DNA from: Isoperla grammatica
Lineage: Eukaryota > Arthropoda > Insecta > Plecoptera > Perlodidae
Assembly (NCBI GenBank): GCA_945910005.1
Contig: OX246743.1
Location: forward strand, 3,298,122 to 3,362,121
Direction of reading: 5' to 3'
DNA: 64,000 bases
This document shows, one piece after another, positions 10,740 through 22,264 of the stretch; position 1 is the stretch's first letter; each line of letters begins with the position of its first letter. Made by a program: the position numbers and the translations under genes. The notes beneath the pieces are model-generated. The model was not told where the DNA came from, did not search any database, and saw only the letters and a list, made by a program, of their open reading frames with translations.

Positions 10740-11900
10740 TCTTGTGGAGACGCTCGCTTCGCTCGCTTAATAATCGCTTATAATGGGAAATGTGTTTTTA
10801 ATGGTTGTTACATTGATCAATATTTTCTTAGTAAACCACATTTAATTATCTCGTATTAAATATATTTGTCAATGGTGTTACATCTTCGTAACCCACATTC
10901 TTCAAATATCGTCATATGTTCATGAAATTATAGACAATTTAAACACTTCTATACGTTGGAAATTAATGTTGTTCATAGAAAAAGTGTAGTTAAAAGTGGT
11001 AGTTATTATTTTGTTGTTCATACATGTAGCCTCTTTTCTTAAATCAATTGTGTATGACTGAGTGTTTCTAGTTTAACTTTTTAATATTATCCGTTCAAAC
11101 ATTTATTTTAATTTTAATTAACATAAATTTCTCTTACTAAATGTTGTTTCATCCGTTTTTTTTTACTTTTCACAAAAATGCATCAGCCCCCCCCCCCCCC
11201 CCCCCCTCCACCAGGAAACCAATAAGAGATGTACAAGTTAATAATTATGTTATTTCTGTACCGGTACGTATAATAAATTAAATTCATTACATATTATGTT
11301 AAATGCCATAAAAACATATTATCACTGACACATTTGAAATTGATACTATAGCATTAAGAAAAGTATAAAAATAAATTGGTATTTTTTAAAGTCAGAATGT
11401 AGATAGTTAAGTTAGCACAACTTTAGCTAAAAATGTCCACCTTTGTATTTTCATGCCTGTTGAAATAAATTTCTCTTTCGGGTCGTTTTTATAATTGCTA
11501 TTTGCTTAGAATTTATAGTTTAAATATTTTTCCACAAGAGGCGAGAAAATTAAAAATATAGAGTCGAAAAAAATTCAAATTATGTCGACGCATAAAAATG
11601 GCGTCGACCACTGCCGTAGTCAAAGATGACCCGGAGGACAACAGTTAGCCACACGGACAAAAAGAAGCGTTTTTCTGTCCGCGCTACGCCACAGATGTCA
11701 AGTAAATGTAGTGTAGCTTCTCTCACTGAAGCTTGGGGGGGGGGGGGGGAGGGGGTTCTTCCGCGTCGGTGTCAATGGCGCGTACTACATCGGGCAACAA
11801 TGGCTTCAACTTCCGACCAATGGCTGCACAACACGATGGGCAGGAAAAGTACACAAGACGCGCGAAGAGAGATATAACCACACAGTGGTCAAGCGCATAA
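10740..11900. other. no gene; poly-C and poly-G tracts
   Basis: A+T-rich sequence with poly-C at 11187-11206 and poly-G at 11735-11749. The 83-codon plus frame at 11626-11877 is interrupted by the poly-G and shows no recognisable domain. Confidence 0.5.
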
Positions 11901-12085
11901 TACCTTGTTCACACTTTGCCCACTAACACAAGTGAGGGTACTAACAGAGGTTAAGAACGTAATGTGAACGGACGGAACGCAGTTAGCCTAACCTACGTTA
12001 AGCACTAACTTCGTTTGGGGAACGTAGTTACGGCGCTAACAACTGTTAGTTTAACTTCTGTTAGTGGACAAGTGTGAACAAGGTA
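11901..12085. mobile_element. 185-bp foldback MITE flanked by TAA (PIF/Harbinger-like)
   Basis: Left end TACCTTGTTCACACTTTGCC and right end, reversed, TACCTTGTTCACACTTGTCC. Both continue with CACTAACA. The 3-bp repeats TAA at 11898-11900 and 12086-12088 fit the TWA target duplication of PIF/Harbinger elements. No coding capacity. Confidence 0.85.
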
Positions 12086-12575
12086 TAACACAGCTTTTTA
12101 CATCAACTGTTACATCAGCTACATCACATGGAAAATGTAACACCGGGTCACGGTTAGTCAAAACACCTAAACAACAAATAATACATATTAATTTTTAATA
12201 ACATTTACACCTATTTCTAATTACACCTAAATAACAATTTAGTGTTATTTCACGTGATTGTTCCTTACTTCCAATAAATTGTTCCGTTTACAAATTAACG
12301 TATTTAACTTGTGTAATGAGTGGTTGCAACAAATCTTAACAAATTACAAATAAGATAATTTTAAAAAGGGAAATATATACGGAAACAGAGAAAGATTTGT
12401 CAGAAAGTTAACATTAAATTCTATAGAGGGAACACATTATTTTGATTTACTTTATGACAATTTTAAACCAGTATTTTAAGCAATTTTATATCCGAGAGAA
12501 ATCAGTAGTTCCGCAGAGCCAGGACATATTACGCTCTCTAACGAAGAGAGTAGAGAAATGTAGGGCAAAGGGTAG

Positions 12576-12922
12576 TCTCTACGTCAAAAACCGCAGAAAA
12601 TGTTCATTATTAATTGTATCTCAAGATTGCAACAAGAAATCGAAAATCTAAATCAGCAGCGCACTTTGCTTTGGTAAGCTCTACATACTGAATAAAATAT
12701 TGTAACCATTAGCGTAGTATTTTGATTATAATTCAATAATTATTAATAAAATTAATTATTTATAAAAAAACATATTGATTATAATATAAGTTACGACATA
12801 GAGCATTCTATGTGTAGGGCTTACCAAACCACAGTGCCCTGTTGATTCAGATTTTCGATTTCGAATCCCATTCTTGTGATATAATTAAAAAATGAAAATT
12901 GTGTGCGGTTTTTTACGTCCCT
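12576..12922. mobile_element. long palindromic element (about 345 bp)
   Basis: The two halves are inverted copies nearly to the centre at about 12750. Matching blocks include ACGTCAAAAACCGCA, GAAATCGAAAATCT, CACTTTGCTTTGGTAAGC and AATTATTTATAAA with their complements. Arm divergence indicates an old foldback element. Terminal duplications are not clear. Confidence 0.8.
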
Positions 12923-14248
12923 GTTAAAGAGGACGAGTAAGAGGTGTAAATTATTCATAACTACTCACACAATATTGACGATCAATGGTTTCAGATTCAG
13001 ATCGGCAATTTTCCACACCCATTCAGAATACATAGGTAGGTGATTGCATTGTGCGAGTGTTGTCAATTGATTCGTTTGACAATAGCCTCCGTGGTTGTGG
13101 TTGCGGTGGTTGTCCCGTGATCACCGCACATATACACCTACGATTATGCTTATGTATTCAACCACAGCGGCGGATGTGGCTGCGTTCATACGTTACGGAA
13201 TATTTCATGGGATGCAAATTGAAATGTGATACTTGTCGATGCGTGAAAACTCGTATTGGTGCTTTTATAAAAGTGATTCTTCGTGTATCGAAATCAGGCT
13301 GGTATTAGTGTGACATAGAGCTCGGATTTTATTGACTTATTTATATTGACATTTTCGTGTGTAGAGAGTACTTTTAAATTATCATTATTATTAAATGTTT
13401 TATTTTAGACCTAAAGATCTATCAACAAATAAAATTTACATCACATTAAACACAAAAACAACAAACAAAACAAAGACATGATTTAAGACTTGCGATCAAC
13501 GCTCCATTTCTTCAGAAATGAAGATGTTACCCTGATGTAAGCTAGTTTACTATCGCATCAAGACGTCAAGAGTTGCTGGTGCTAAACATTTGTAACTTTT
13601 AGTCTCTTCAAACACATTTTATGAGTTAAAATCTTTTTTTTATCAAAACCCATTTTATCATATCTTGATTTAATTCAGACACAACAAAAACAGTTTTAGC
13701 TTTAACATCAATGTTCCACTTAGAGGCGAGCGAGCCCAGTCTACTACCAGGTCGAGGAACGCCCCCCCCCCCCCTCCCCCGCCTTCGCCCCCCCTCTGGA
13801 CAACCTACTCAACCTACGACGACCTACCGGTCACAAGGCAGACATATTTTTTCGTCATAATGTCAATGTCTTCATTGTCTTGGTTAGTACATAATATGTA
13901 CTATGATTGATGATATATATGATTGACATAACCCTGACTTACACTTTACATGAAGGAAGTCCATCCGTGTACAGTTTTTGTTTATGTTTACTAAACAAAC
14001 CAAAATGAAACACATTATCTTTATATTATTCCATCAGTCGTTTCCCATGTATTTTGTTAAAATGCGAGTCTCAGAGGGATCAAAGGTAAATGGGGCAACG
14101 AAGCGCATGACTCGCCCAATTAAACAGCGGTGCCCACGTCACGGTTTCGGGTTCCAATCACAGCGCGGGCAATCTAATTGGGACGCATGTTTCAAATTAT
14201 AACATCAAACATGTACTCGTTTAACATATCATATCCCAGCTGTGGTCT
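12923..14248. other. no gene; C-rich tract
   Basis: The open frame at 13051-13308 is cysteine-rich by translation of GGTTGTGG-type sequence, and I recognise no domain. A poly-C/C-rich tract spans about 13761-13798. The rest is A+T-rich. Confidence 0.5.
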
Positions 14249-15572
14249 GCAGTGTTGCCAGGTGTACCTGCAGTGTTGCCTGGTGTACCTGCAGTGTTGC
14301 CAGGTGTACCTGCAGTGTTGCCAGGTGTACATGCAGTGTTGCCAGGTGTACCTGCAGTGTTGCCAGGTGTACCTGCAGTGTTGCCAGGTGTACCTGCAGT
14401 GTTGCCAGGTGTACCTGCAGTGTTGCCAGGTGTACCTGCAGTGTTGCCTGGTGTACCTGCAGTGTTGCCAGGTGTACCTGCAGTGTTGCCAGGTGTACAT
14501 GCAGTGTTGCCAGGTGTACCTGCAGTGTTGCCAGGTGTACCTGCAGTGTTGCCAGGTGTACCTGCAGTGTTGCCAGGTGTACCTGCAGTGTTGCCAGGTG
14601 TACCTGCAGTGTTGCCTGGTGTACCTGCAGTGTTGCCAGGTGTACCTGCAGTGTTGCCAGGTGTACATGCAGTGTTGCCAGGTGTACCTGCAGTGTTGCC
14701 TGGTATACCTGCAGTGTTGCCAGCTGTGTTCTGCAGTGTTGCCAGGTGTACCTGCAGTGTTGCCAGGTGTACCTGCAGTGTTGCCAGGTGTACCTGCAGT
14801 GTTGCCAGGTGTACCTGCAGTGTTGCCAGGTGTACCTGCAGTGTTGCCAGGTGTACCTGCAGTGTTGCCAGGTGTACCTGCAGTGTTGCCAGGTGTACAT
14901 GCAGTGTTGCCAGGTGTACCTGCAGTGTGGCCAGGTGTACCTGCAGTGTTGCCAGCTGTGTTCTGCAGTGTTGCCAGCTGTGTTCTGCAGTGTTGCCAGG
15001 TGTACCTGCAGTGTTGCCTGGTGTACCAGCAGTGTTGCCAGGTGTACCTGCAGTGTTGCCAGGTGTACCTGCAGTGTTGCCAGGTGTACCTGCAGTGTTG
15101 CCAGGTGTACCTGCTGTGTTGCCTGGTGTACCTGCAGTGTTGCCTGGTGTACCTGCTGTGTTGCCTGGTGTACCTGCAGTGTTGCCAGGTGTACCTGCAG
15201 TGTTGCCAGGTGTACCTGCAGTGTTGCCAGGTGTACCTGCGGTGTTGCCTGGTGTACCTGCAGTGTTGCCAGGTGTACCTGCAGTGTTGCCAGGTGTACC
15301 TGCAGTGTTGCCAGGTGTACCTGCAGTGTTGCCTGGTGTACCTGCAGTGTTGCCAGGTGTACCTGCAGTGTTGCCAGGTGTACCTGCAGTGTTGCCTGGT
15401 GTACCTGCAGTGTTGCCTGGTGTACCTGCAGTGTTGCCAGGTGTACCTGCAGTGTTGCCAGGTGTACCTGCAGTGTTGCCTGGTGTACCTGCAGTGTTGC
15501 CTGGTGTACCTGCAGTGTTGCCTGGTATACCTGCAGTGTTGCCAGGTGTACCTGCAGTGTTGCCAGGTGTAC
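14249..15572. repeat. 21-bp minisatellite, about 63 copies
   Basis: Unit TGCAGTGTTGCCAGGTGTACC, with CCTGG-for-CCAGG, CATGC-for-CCTGC and TGTGTTC variants. The period is 7 codons without stops, so four frames of about 450 codons stay open on both strands; these are not genes. Each unit carries CTGCAG, a quasi-palindrome CAGGTgtACCTG and, in the CCAGG copies, the E-box CAGGTG. Rare 24-bp junctions (CCAGCTGTGTTCTGCAG) near 14730 and 14950-14990 mark internal subdomains. Confidence 0.98.
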
Positions 15573-17084
15573 CATGGGTTTTGTATCATAAAATGATCTC
15601 CCGTAACATAGTGGATATAGTATAATGAATTATGTGCATAAACTTTATTGAATCGTCGTTTATAGTTCTGATATTTCCTTGCTCTACGTTCAGCGTAACA
15701 CGGGAGTAAAGTTATTATAGTATTGTTTGGTTTAGTTTGATTCTAAGTTGGATTATACATAGTTAAGATAAACGTCGTCAAGTCTTGTGTTTGTGTTCAG
15801 TCCAATGTAACAGTATAATGTAGTGGAATCTAGAAATGTAAAATGTAATACTTCAAAGAAATCCACAATAAAAATACAAGTGCACAAATTAAAAAAAAAA
15901 AAAACTTAGCTACGAAATTGATGCATAAAGTAGGTACGTGATTATAACTTGCGTTCAACATAAAAGACTCTCATTCCGTTGTTTATCATTTGCATCGAGA
16001 GGACTCGGAATATGTCAGGTGAGGTAATATTATGCAGCAGGAATATATTTGTTCAAAAAAACAACTGAAATTGGGCCCCGAAGACTCGAGACTATACAAT
16101 AATAAAAGTTTCTGTAAAAAGTAAACCTGGGGGCGCCATAGTTCGTCGAACTACTTCGGCTCGAGCAAATGTCGGCGCAGACTTGTTTATCTAAGGTAGA
16201 AGCCCAGGAGACACACTGGTTGAGTAGACTAAATAAAGAAGGTTTTATGTGGTATGAAGTACACGTTTTTAATTATCTTTTCCTGCTAGAAAGAATGAAA
16301 ATGAAAATGTAAATATTATTTGAATCTCTTTTTTTTAAAGTTAAAAAACTTTAAGGATTTTTTCCCGTCCATTTCTTTTCTAACCTCGCACATCTTTATA
16401 CAAAAGTCAATAATAAAGAACTATTTGTTGAAAAAATACAGAAGAGCTTTCAAGGTAGCATAATATGCCAACTGTCTGGTGTCTGTTGTCTCTGCCAACT
16501 TAATGAGCATACGGATCAGATTTCTCTACAAATCGAGTACACGATATGGATCAAATAAGCTGGAAATCAACAGCCTGCCCAAGGACTGCTACCTTATCGA
16601 AGTGGGCAGATTTTGTGCACTTTGATGATTCCTGAAGCTATGCCAGAGGAAGCGTATGCTTCTGGTAGGACCACCCTATAGCCGCACAGGTCGAGGAGGA
16701 GGTCAGACGAAAATATGCAGTCCACATCCTCCCCACTCCCTTTTCCTTCCCCTTCCCCTATCCTCCCGCCCCTACTTGCCCCTTTCCTACAAAAACTCCC
16801 CTTCTTCATCTTCATATTTCACCCACTCATCGTCTTGATTAAGCCAAATTGCAAAAATGTGACACGTTAAGCCCATGCAAATATCAATCAATGGAAATCA
16901 ACAGGTGTATTTAGTGTATAAAGAGAAGTTGTAAAATCTACTTCAGAAAACGACTGCTTGAATGTTCCGCGGTAGATCTTTGTTCAAACAATAATTTAGT
17001 GTGCTAAAGAGAATTCGTGGCCGTTGGGGTTGAGGAGAGGGGAGAGGTGTGGTAAGAAATAAAAGGAGCCAGCTATTATATTAT
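15573..17084. other. no gene; A-run after AATAAA; pyrimidine-rich tract
   Basis: AATAAA near 15867 is followed within 25 bases by a 14-base A-run at about 15891-15904, possibly the 3' end of a retroposed copy, but no upstream coding sequence is seen. A C/T-rich tract lies at 16725-16805. Confidence 0.4.
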
Positions 17085-17091
17085 TTTTGAT

Positions 17092-17236
17092 TTTGCCACA
17101 AAACTATACACCTTCAATCCACATCGAGGCTTGTGGATGGTCGAAACTTCATCTTGATCGGACTTTACGCTCGACCGCTATCGACAGACATAAAAAAAAA
17201 AAAAAATAAAAAAAAAAAAAACAGAAGGAAGTGCCA
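17092..17236 (+). mobile_element. dispersed repeat R3 with A-rich tract, copy 2
   Basis: It matches 10585-10736 through the same blocks and the same sequence after the A-run (ACAGAAGGAAGTGCCATAA). Confidence 0.8.
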
Positions 17237-17867
17237 TAAACTCGTAATTTAATTCCTACAAATAAATATTTGTGGCCAACTCCGAGAGTTTGTAAACAAA
17301 CGATCGAGTGATTGAAAAAACAAAGGGATTATTTACAAACGACCGAATGATCGTTTTTTAAAAGTCAAACATTTAACAAGTAACTTGCTACTATACAGAC
17401 CCTATACTACATCACTGGCAGCTATTATCGTATTTGTATCAGGAAACATAGCGACCGCTCGAGGCGGCTACGATGAAACATTGAAGATTATCGCACACAT
17501 TGTTTTTTTACTTTAGTATTCTGTGAATTGTGGCCACTTTTTTGTGTTTTATCGAGAGCTTGCGGCTGTTGGTGTATTTGACTCACAAAGCAGGATCCGT
17601 TGATTCAAGTGTTACTCCCTGACCGCATCAACATGCGTTACTGGGCTGATGATTCATAGCGCCACACAATGGGGGTGCTATTCACGTGAGCATTGTTTTC
17701 AGGCCACAAACAATAACAGACAATGCCGCCGCATTCGTATAGATACATTCAGACGTAAATTTGTTGTGCTTACATAAAAACAAGAATCGATGTTGAGCAG
17801 AATACTTTGTTTGTTTATAAGCTATAAAGTAGCGGTACCCAAAGAAGTCAGATAGTTACTTTTTTCG
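17237..17867. other. no gene recognised
   Basis: Unique-looking A+T-rich sequence. AACGATCGAGTGATTG and ACGACCGAATGATCG are a short related pair near 17301 and 17338. Confidence 0.45.
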
Positions 17868-18057
17868 TTCTCAACTTAACAAGCACGAATCACTAAAGTT
17901 TTTCCCGATTATCAAGTACAGTTTGGTTGCGGTAAGTTTTTTGACTGTAACGTACAAGAAAACGTGCAGGCAGGTTTCTGTCAAAAAACTTAACGCAACC
18001 AAATTGGACTAGATTATCGGGAAAACGTTAGTGATTCGCACTAGTTAAGTTGGAAAC
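17868..18057. mobile_element. 190-bp foldback element
   Basis: The left arm (CTCAACTTAACAAGCACGAA, TCACTAAAG, CCCGATTATC, TTTGGTTGCGGTAAG, TTTTTTGAC) is matched by the reverse complement of the right arm with a few substitutions. The loop is about 35 nt and begins CTGTAACGTACAAG. TAGTT-like ends are present, with no clear target duplication. Confidence 0.85.
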
Positions 18058-18134
18058 TAATTGTGGGCGGTCCCGCCTCTCCCGACACTATCTTACTTCT
18101 TGGTGTGAGAGACCTTTACCAATGCCTTTACTGC

Positions 18135-18796
18135 GCTCACTGTAACGTACAATGTGATGTCGTCACGGATGTAAGAATTTCCCCTCCCCCTTTCAACCTC
18201 CACTCGGTACCGGCTGAGCGCGTGCGAAAAAGGTATCCAGAGAGGGTTGCGTCAAAAAGTCAGGTGTCATTGTTTAAAATAACAATCTTTTGAAGTGGGA
18301 ACAGATTGATATTTTCTTCTGGGTTGTTTCGTCGCGTCGGTACAGAGTTTTCAATCTTTTGAAGTAGTTTAATGTTAAACTTTCTCAATTACTTCTCAGT
18401 TATATGGATTAATCACGAAAAATTGATATAAATTTAACTTTGAATTTTTAAAATAGTTTGAATTTTAACAATGTTGGCGTAGTCTGAAAATTATAATGGT
18501 GACGATACCACTGCTATAAAATGTACAGTTTTCAAGCTATTTTTAAAATTCAAAATTAATTTTATATCCATTATTTCGTGATTATTCCATATATCTGAGA
18601 AGTAATTAGAAACTATAACGTTAAGCTACTTCAAAAGATTGCTTTTTTAAACAATGACACCTGGCTTGTTGACCGCAACCCTCCCCGCATACTTTTCTCG
18701 CAAGCGCTTAGCCAGTACCGAGTGGGGGTGAAAAGGGGGAGGGGAAATTATTACACAATCCGTGACGACAACACCTTGTACGTTACAGTGAGAGCA
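18135..18796. mobile_element. about 660-bp element with 300-bp inverted arms
   Basis: Left arm from CTCACTGTAACGTACAA (18138) pairs with the right arm ending TTGTACGTTACAGTGAG (18794). Pairing runs through GTCGTCACGGAT, TTTCCCCTCCCCCTTT, CTCGGTACC, GGGTTGCG, AGGTGTCATTGTTTAAA, AATCTTTTGAAGTAG, ATTACTTCTCAG, TAATCACGAAA and TTTGAATTTTTAAAATAG. The left arm alone carries about 65 extra bases (18295-18360) flanked by direct repeats CAATCTTTTGAAGT. It shares the word CTGTAACGTACAA with the neighbouring foldback. Confidence 0.85.
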
Positions 18797-19440
18797 ATAT
18801 AGAAGCAACACCGCATTGTTTTCAACTAAAAGTTCTTTTAGTTGTTGTTATGATATAGGACAACTATTTCAACTTTTGTCTTCATGATAGGTACATATTA
18901 AACAGCCTTGACAGCTATGGTTTGAATTATTTCCTAAGTAAAAATTGTTATAGCTAACAATTCATGTAATGTTATACATAATGTTTGTAATCCTGTGTAG
19001 TTTATATCTTGAATAAGTTGATTTTCTGATACAAAACAAAAACACATTGCTTGGATTAGTTGTTTTTAAATACATTCTTCGATGTTATTGTTCATGTTCT
19101 AAGAACGACTCAATACATAACCAAAATTGCCACCTAAGCCACAGTTTTGAGTCTAAACTCAAACCATTTTCATCCTCCTAATTGGAGAGCCATAAAACCC
19201 GAGAAATCAACAAAAATCATCACAAATCCGTTGTACAAGAGGCAACGGAGTTTGATAAACTGACGCAAACATTCACGCAATATGCTTTGAAACGAAATTT
19301 TATTGACATACCTTTATTAAACAAGCACCCTCAAATTTTTCTATATCCACCAATGCCCTCCGTTTTTCCCTGGCATAGGTTTGACTATTTTAATAGCTCT
19401 GCCTGTCGCGAGAGTTAACAAAGAGGCTGACGTCAAAATG
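18797..19440. other. no gene recognised
   Basis: A+T-rich. The 78-codon frame at 19182-19418 has no recognisable domain. Confidence 0.45.
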
Positions 19441-19556
19441 ACGAGACTGACCTTTAGCTGACGTAGAACGAGTCAAACACCATCTTACCTGGAACAACAG
19501 AAACACAACATTATTAGACACTAAACACATCGTTGCACAAGAGTCATTCACAGTTG
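19440..19556 (-). repeat. dispersed repeat R4, copy 1, abutting the hexamer array
   Basis: TCAAACACCATCTTACCT, GAAACACAACATT, AAACACATCGT and CATTCACAGTTGTG are shared with 57795-57893. Both copies lie just upstream of the two long GTGTGC arrays, suggesting that the hexamer seed travelled with, or expanded beside, this repeat. It contains candidate splice site B. Confidence 0.75.
19452..19488 (-). promoter_or_regulatory. candidate recursive splice site B with 37-nt RS-exon
   Basis: On the minus strand TGTTTCTGTTGTTCCAG joins directly to GTAAGATGG. A further donor, GTCAGT, follows after 37 nt. Same architecture as sites A and C. It lies in repeat R4, so duplication of one ancestral site is likely for B and C. 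Confidence 0.3.
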
Positions 19557-20110
19557 TGGGTGTGCGTGTGCGTGTGCGTGTGCGTGTGCGTGTGCGTGTG
19601 CGTGTGCGTGTGCGTGTGCGTGTGCGTGTGCGTGTGCGTGTGCGTGTGCGTGTGCGTGTGCGTGTGCGTGTGCGTGTGCGTGTGCGTGTGCGTGTGCGTG
19701 TGCGTGTGCGTGTGCGTGTGCGTGTGCGTGTGCGTGTGCGTGTGCGTGTGCGTGTGCGTGTGCGTGTGCGTGTGCGTGTGCGTGTGCGTGTGCGTGTGCG
19801 TGTGCGTGTGCGTGTGCGTGTGCGTGTGCGTGTGCGTGTGCGTGTGCGTGTGCGTGTGCGTGTGCGTGTGCGTGTGCGTGTGCGTGTGCGTGTGCGTGTG
19901 CGTGTGCGTGTGCGTGTGCGTGTGCGTGTGCGTGTGCGTGTGCGTGTGCGTGTGCGTGTGCGTGTGCGTGTGCGTGTGCGTGTGCGTGTGCGTGTGCGTG
20001 TGCGTGTGCGTGTGCGTGTGCGTGTGCGTGTGCGTGTGCGTGTGCGTGTGCGTGTGCGTGTGCGTGTGCGTGTGCGTGTGCGTGTGCGTGTGCGTGTGCG
20101 GGTGCGTGTG
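19557..20110. repeat. perfect GTGTGC hexamer array, about 92 copies
   Basis: About 550 bp of uninterrupted GTGTGC apart from one G at 20101. The two open frames of about 200 codons (alternating Cys-Val and Arg-Val) are artefacts of the hexamer. The homogeneity over this length suggests a recent expansion or an assembly-set length. Confidence 0.99.
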
Positions 20111-20308
20111 CCCTCAGAGAGGACTAGGGCCGAATGACCGACTACTATACACGTATATATTTTATCACCGGTGAGTTCTTGTAAGACTCGAGGCCGTTTA
20201 TGAAGAAACCCAAACCCACATTACCCGGGGAAAAGTTTTCGTTCTAAAAGGTGATCAACAACTTTGGCCGTGGAAAGGAGGATTGTAACTTTCTTTCTCA
20301 ACGGCGCT

Positions 20309-20333
20309 TTCTCTCTCTCTCTCTCTCTCTCTT
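20309..20333. repeat. TC dinucleotide microsatellite
   Basis: About twelve CT repeats. Confidence 0.95.
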
Positions 20334-21350
20334 TCCCTCTCCCGAGTGATTTGTGGAACTTGCACAGTTTGTTCACGCACTTGTGAAACGTACTTTCCGA
20401 GCGTGGGAAGTCTCCCTGATGAAGACTAATTGTCAAAAGGGAATATATTGTGAAGTCTGTTCTTTAGTTTAGAATAATTGACGAAACCCACTCTCCATCC
20501 CTGAACGGTTTACCCGCGCGAAAGTTTCCGCGAGTATCTTCCTCTGTCTTCCCTGACAGATGATTTCGTCTGGACGAGAAAACAACGGTATCAACATTGA
20601 ACTGCGTCGCGAGAGTTGAGAAGTACAAACATCCGTTAATTATCCGACCTGTAAAGTGTAAAGACAGAAGTCTGGAAGAATATGTTCCCTAACGGGGCAG
20701 ACGCAAGTTTTACTCAAATAAACCGGAGTTTACTTGACAGAAAATCGTTTGAATTTCTTCTTAGCTTTGTTGGTCTTTTGACGTGTAATTGGATGAGTGT
20801 TTGCCAATTTATTTTGTCTGTTTGCACGAATAACTTTAGAATTGTTGATTGATCATTCTGACAATGTAGACTATGATACACATTACACATGTCTCATACA
20901 AGAACATAAAGTAAGTTTACAATTATTGAAACATAACAATGTAATAGCAATGCTAAAGGCTTTCCTATTAATAATAAATTATACAAAGTAGACAACAAAT
21001 TTACAAAGTTACTAACATGTTAAAACATTATAATGTAATATATAACTGGTATAAATATATATTACTGAACTTTCTTCTTCTTATTAATATTGTTAAAATT
21101 ATAAATACCACGGGTTGTTACGTCATGTTTACTGCACTCACTAATCCTACATCGAGATCTAACCCAAATCTTACGTATTAATATCGCTTACTATTGTTAT
21201 TGTATATATTGTAATTGCTATGTTGGGCCAACAAGGTAAATAGGGCGGATATTATTGAGGCTCAATCTACAACAGTCACTTGAAACCAACAGAGATGGTT
21301 GTTCACACAACAAGTAAGACTACATTGAGTGAATAACGAGGCGAAATAAC
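20334..21350. other. no gene recognised
   Basis: A+T-rich, with no domain or RNA signal seen. Confidence 0.45.
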
Positions 21351-21400
21351 ATTCATTCATTCATTCATTCATTCATTCATTCATTCATTCATTCATTCAT
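21351..21400. repeat. CATT tetranucleotide microsatellite
   Basis: About twelve perfect copies. Confidence 0.97.
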
Positions 21401-21934
21401 CTATTACGAAACCACCTAACATGTAGGGTAACTATATTTTCTCCCTCCTTGTCTTACCCATGTAGATATAAACACAAATGTGTATTTAAATATTTTCTTC
21501 CATTAACGTCAATTCAACTAAATAGGCCACTCCTAAGGGCCATGAATCATGATATCACAAACGACCGATTTGTGATGATATATTATAATGTCTCCACTTG
21601 TTATTGTATATAGGAAATAAATATATTGGATATAACATATATATATATATGTATATTGGAAATAAAGAACAATAAATCAATACAGTTAATAGAGAATAGT
21701 TAACATGCAAAGAAGTATCGACCTCAACCCGGCACCTCCACCAATGCAGCTGTAATATGTCGGTATAGTAGTTTACAACTGTATCGTTATTTCCACATCA
21801 AGTCAGAGTAGAACGTATTTTTTAAACACAACATGTAGTTTACTGCAATAGTGATACTCAATCTAGGTCATACATTTGGCTACATATACAAATTGCAAGG
21901 AGACAAGGAGATAATGGTCAAAGCGATTGCTGAA

Positions 21935-21992
21935 ATTGTGGCTCGTTGGTGTAGTGGGTTTATTCTTGTTTCCATGCAGAATTGCACCTGAT
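21935..21992 (+). mobile_element. tRNA-like SINE head remnant
   Basis: GGCTCGTTGGTGTAGTGG, then TTGTTTCCATGCAGAATTG, matches the head of the SINE at 53003 (GGCTCGTTGGTCCAGTGG, then CTTCCAATGCAGAAGG). The B box is degenerate and the SINE body is absent. Confidence 0.45.
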
Positions 21993-22188
21993 TTACACAT
22001 ATAATAATATAATATGTGTAAATGAGGTACGAATTAATGCATTTTGACAAAGATATTGTTAAATTATGCAATGGAAAAGCCGTATCTGAGTGTGAGGACG
22101 GGAAACGTGAATTAAAATGTCATTGTTGTATCTCAAACAACCATTGATCAGGTATCCTACATTCTACAACGTTTCAGAAGAAGAAAAT

Positions 22189-22264
22189 ACATGACGAGTG
22201 GCAAACTATAATTTATAAACGTATATTGGATGTATATAAATTATAGTTTGCTACTCGTCATGTG
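22189..22264. ncRNA. pre-miRNA-sized perfect hairpin (or tiny MITE)
   Basis: TACATGACGAGTGGCAAACT continues to ATAATTTATA. It pairs with the right arm (TATAAATTATAGTTTGCTAC continuing to TCGTCATGT) along 29 bp, with a single G-U on the strand shown. The loop is about 17 nt. Total length of about 76 nt with a long uninterrupted stem resembles a miRNA precursor, but a palindromic MITE fits equally well. No expression evidence. Confidence 0.4.

Noticed and set aside
14178..15625. Four overlapping ORFs of about 450-470 codons on both strands
   Set aside because: All come from a 21-bp repeat without stop codons; both strands and several frames are open, with no start context or splice signals.
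19533..20174. Cys-Val and Arg-Val repeat proteins of about 200 residues
   Set aside because: Translation of a perfect GTGTGC hexamer; same for 58007-58411.
21351..21400. Telomere-like or functional array
   Set aside because: Plain CATT microsatellite; no TTAGGG-type telomeric repeat anywhere in the window.
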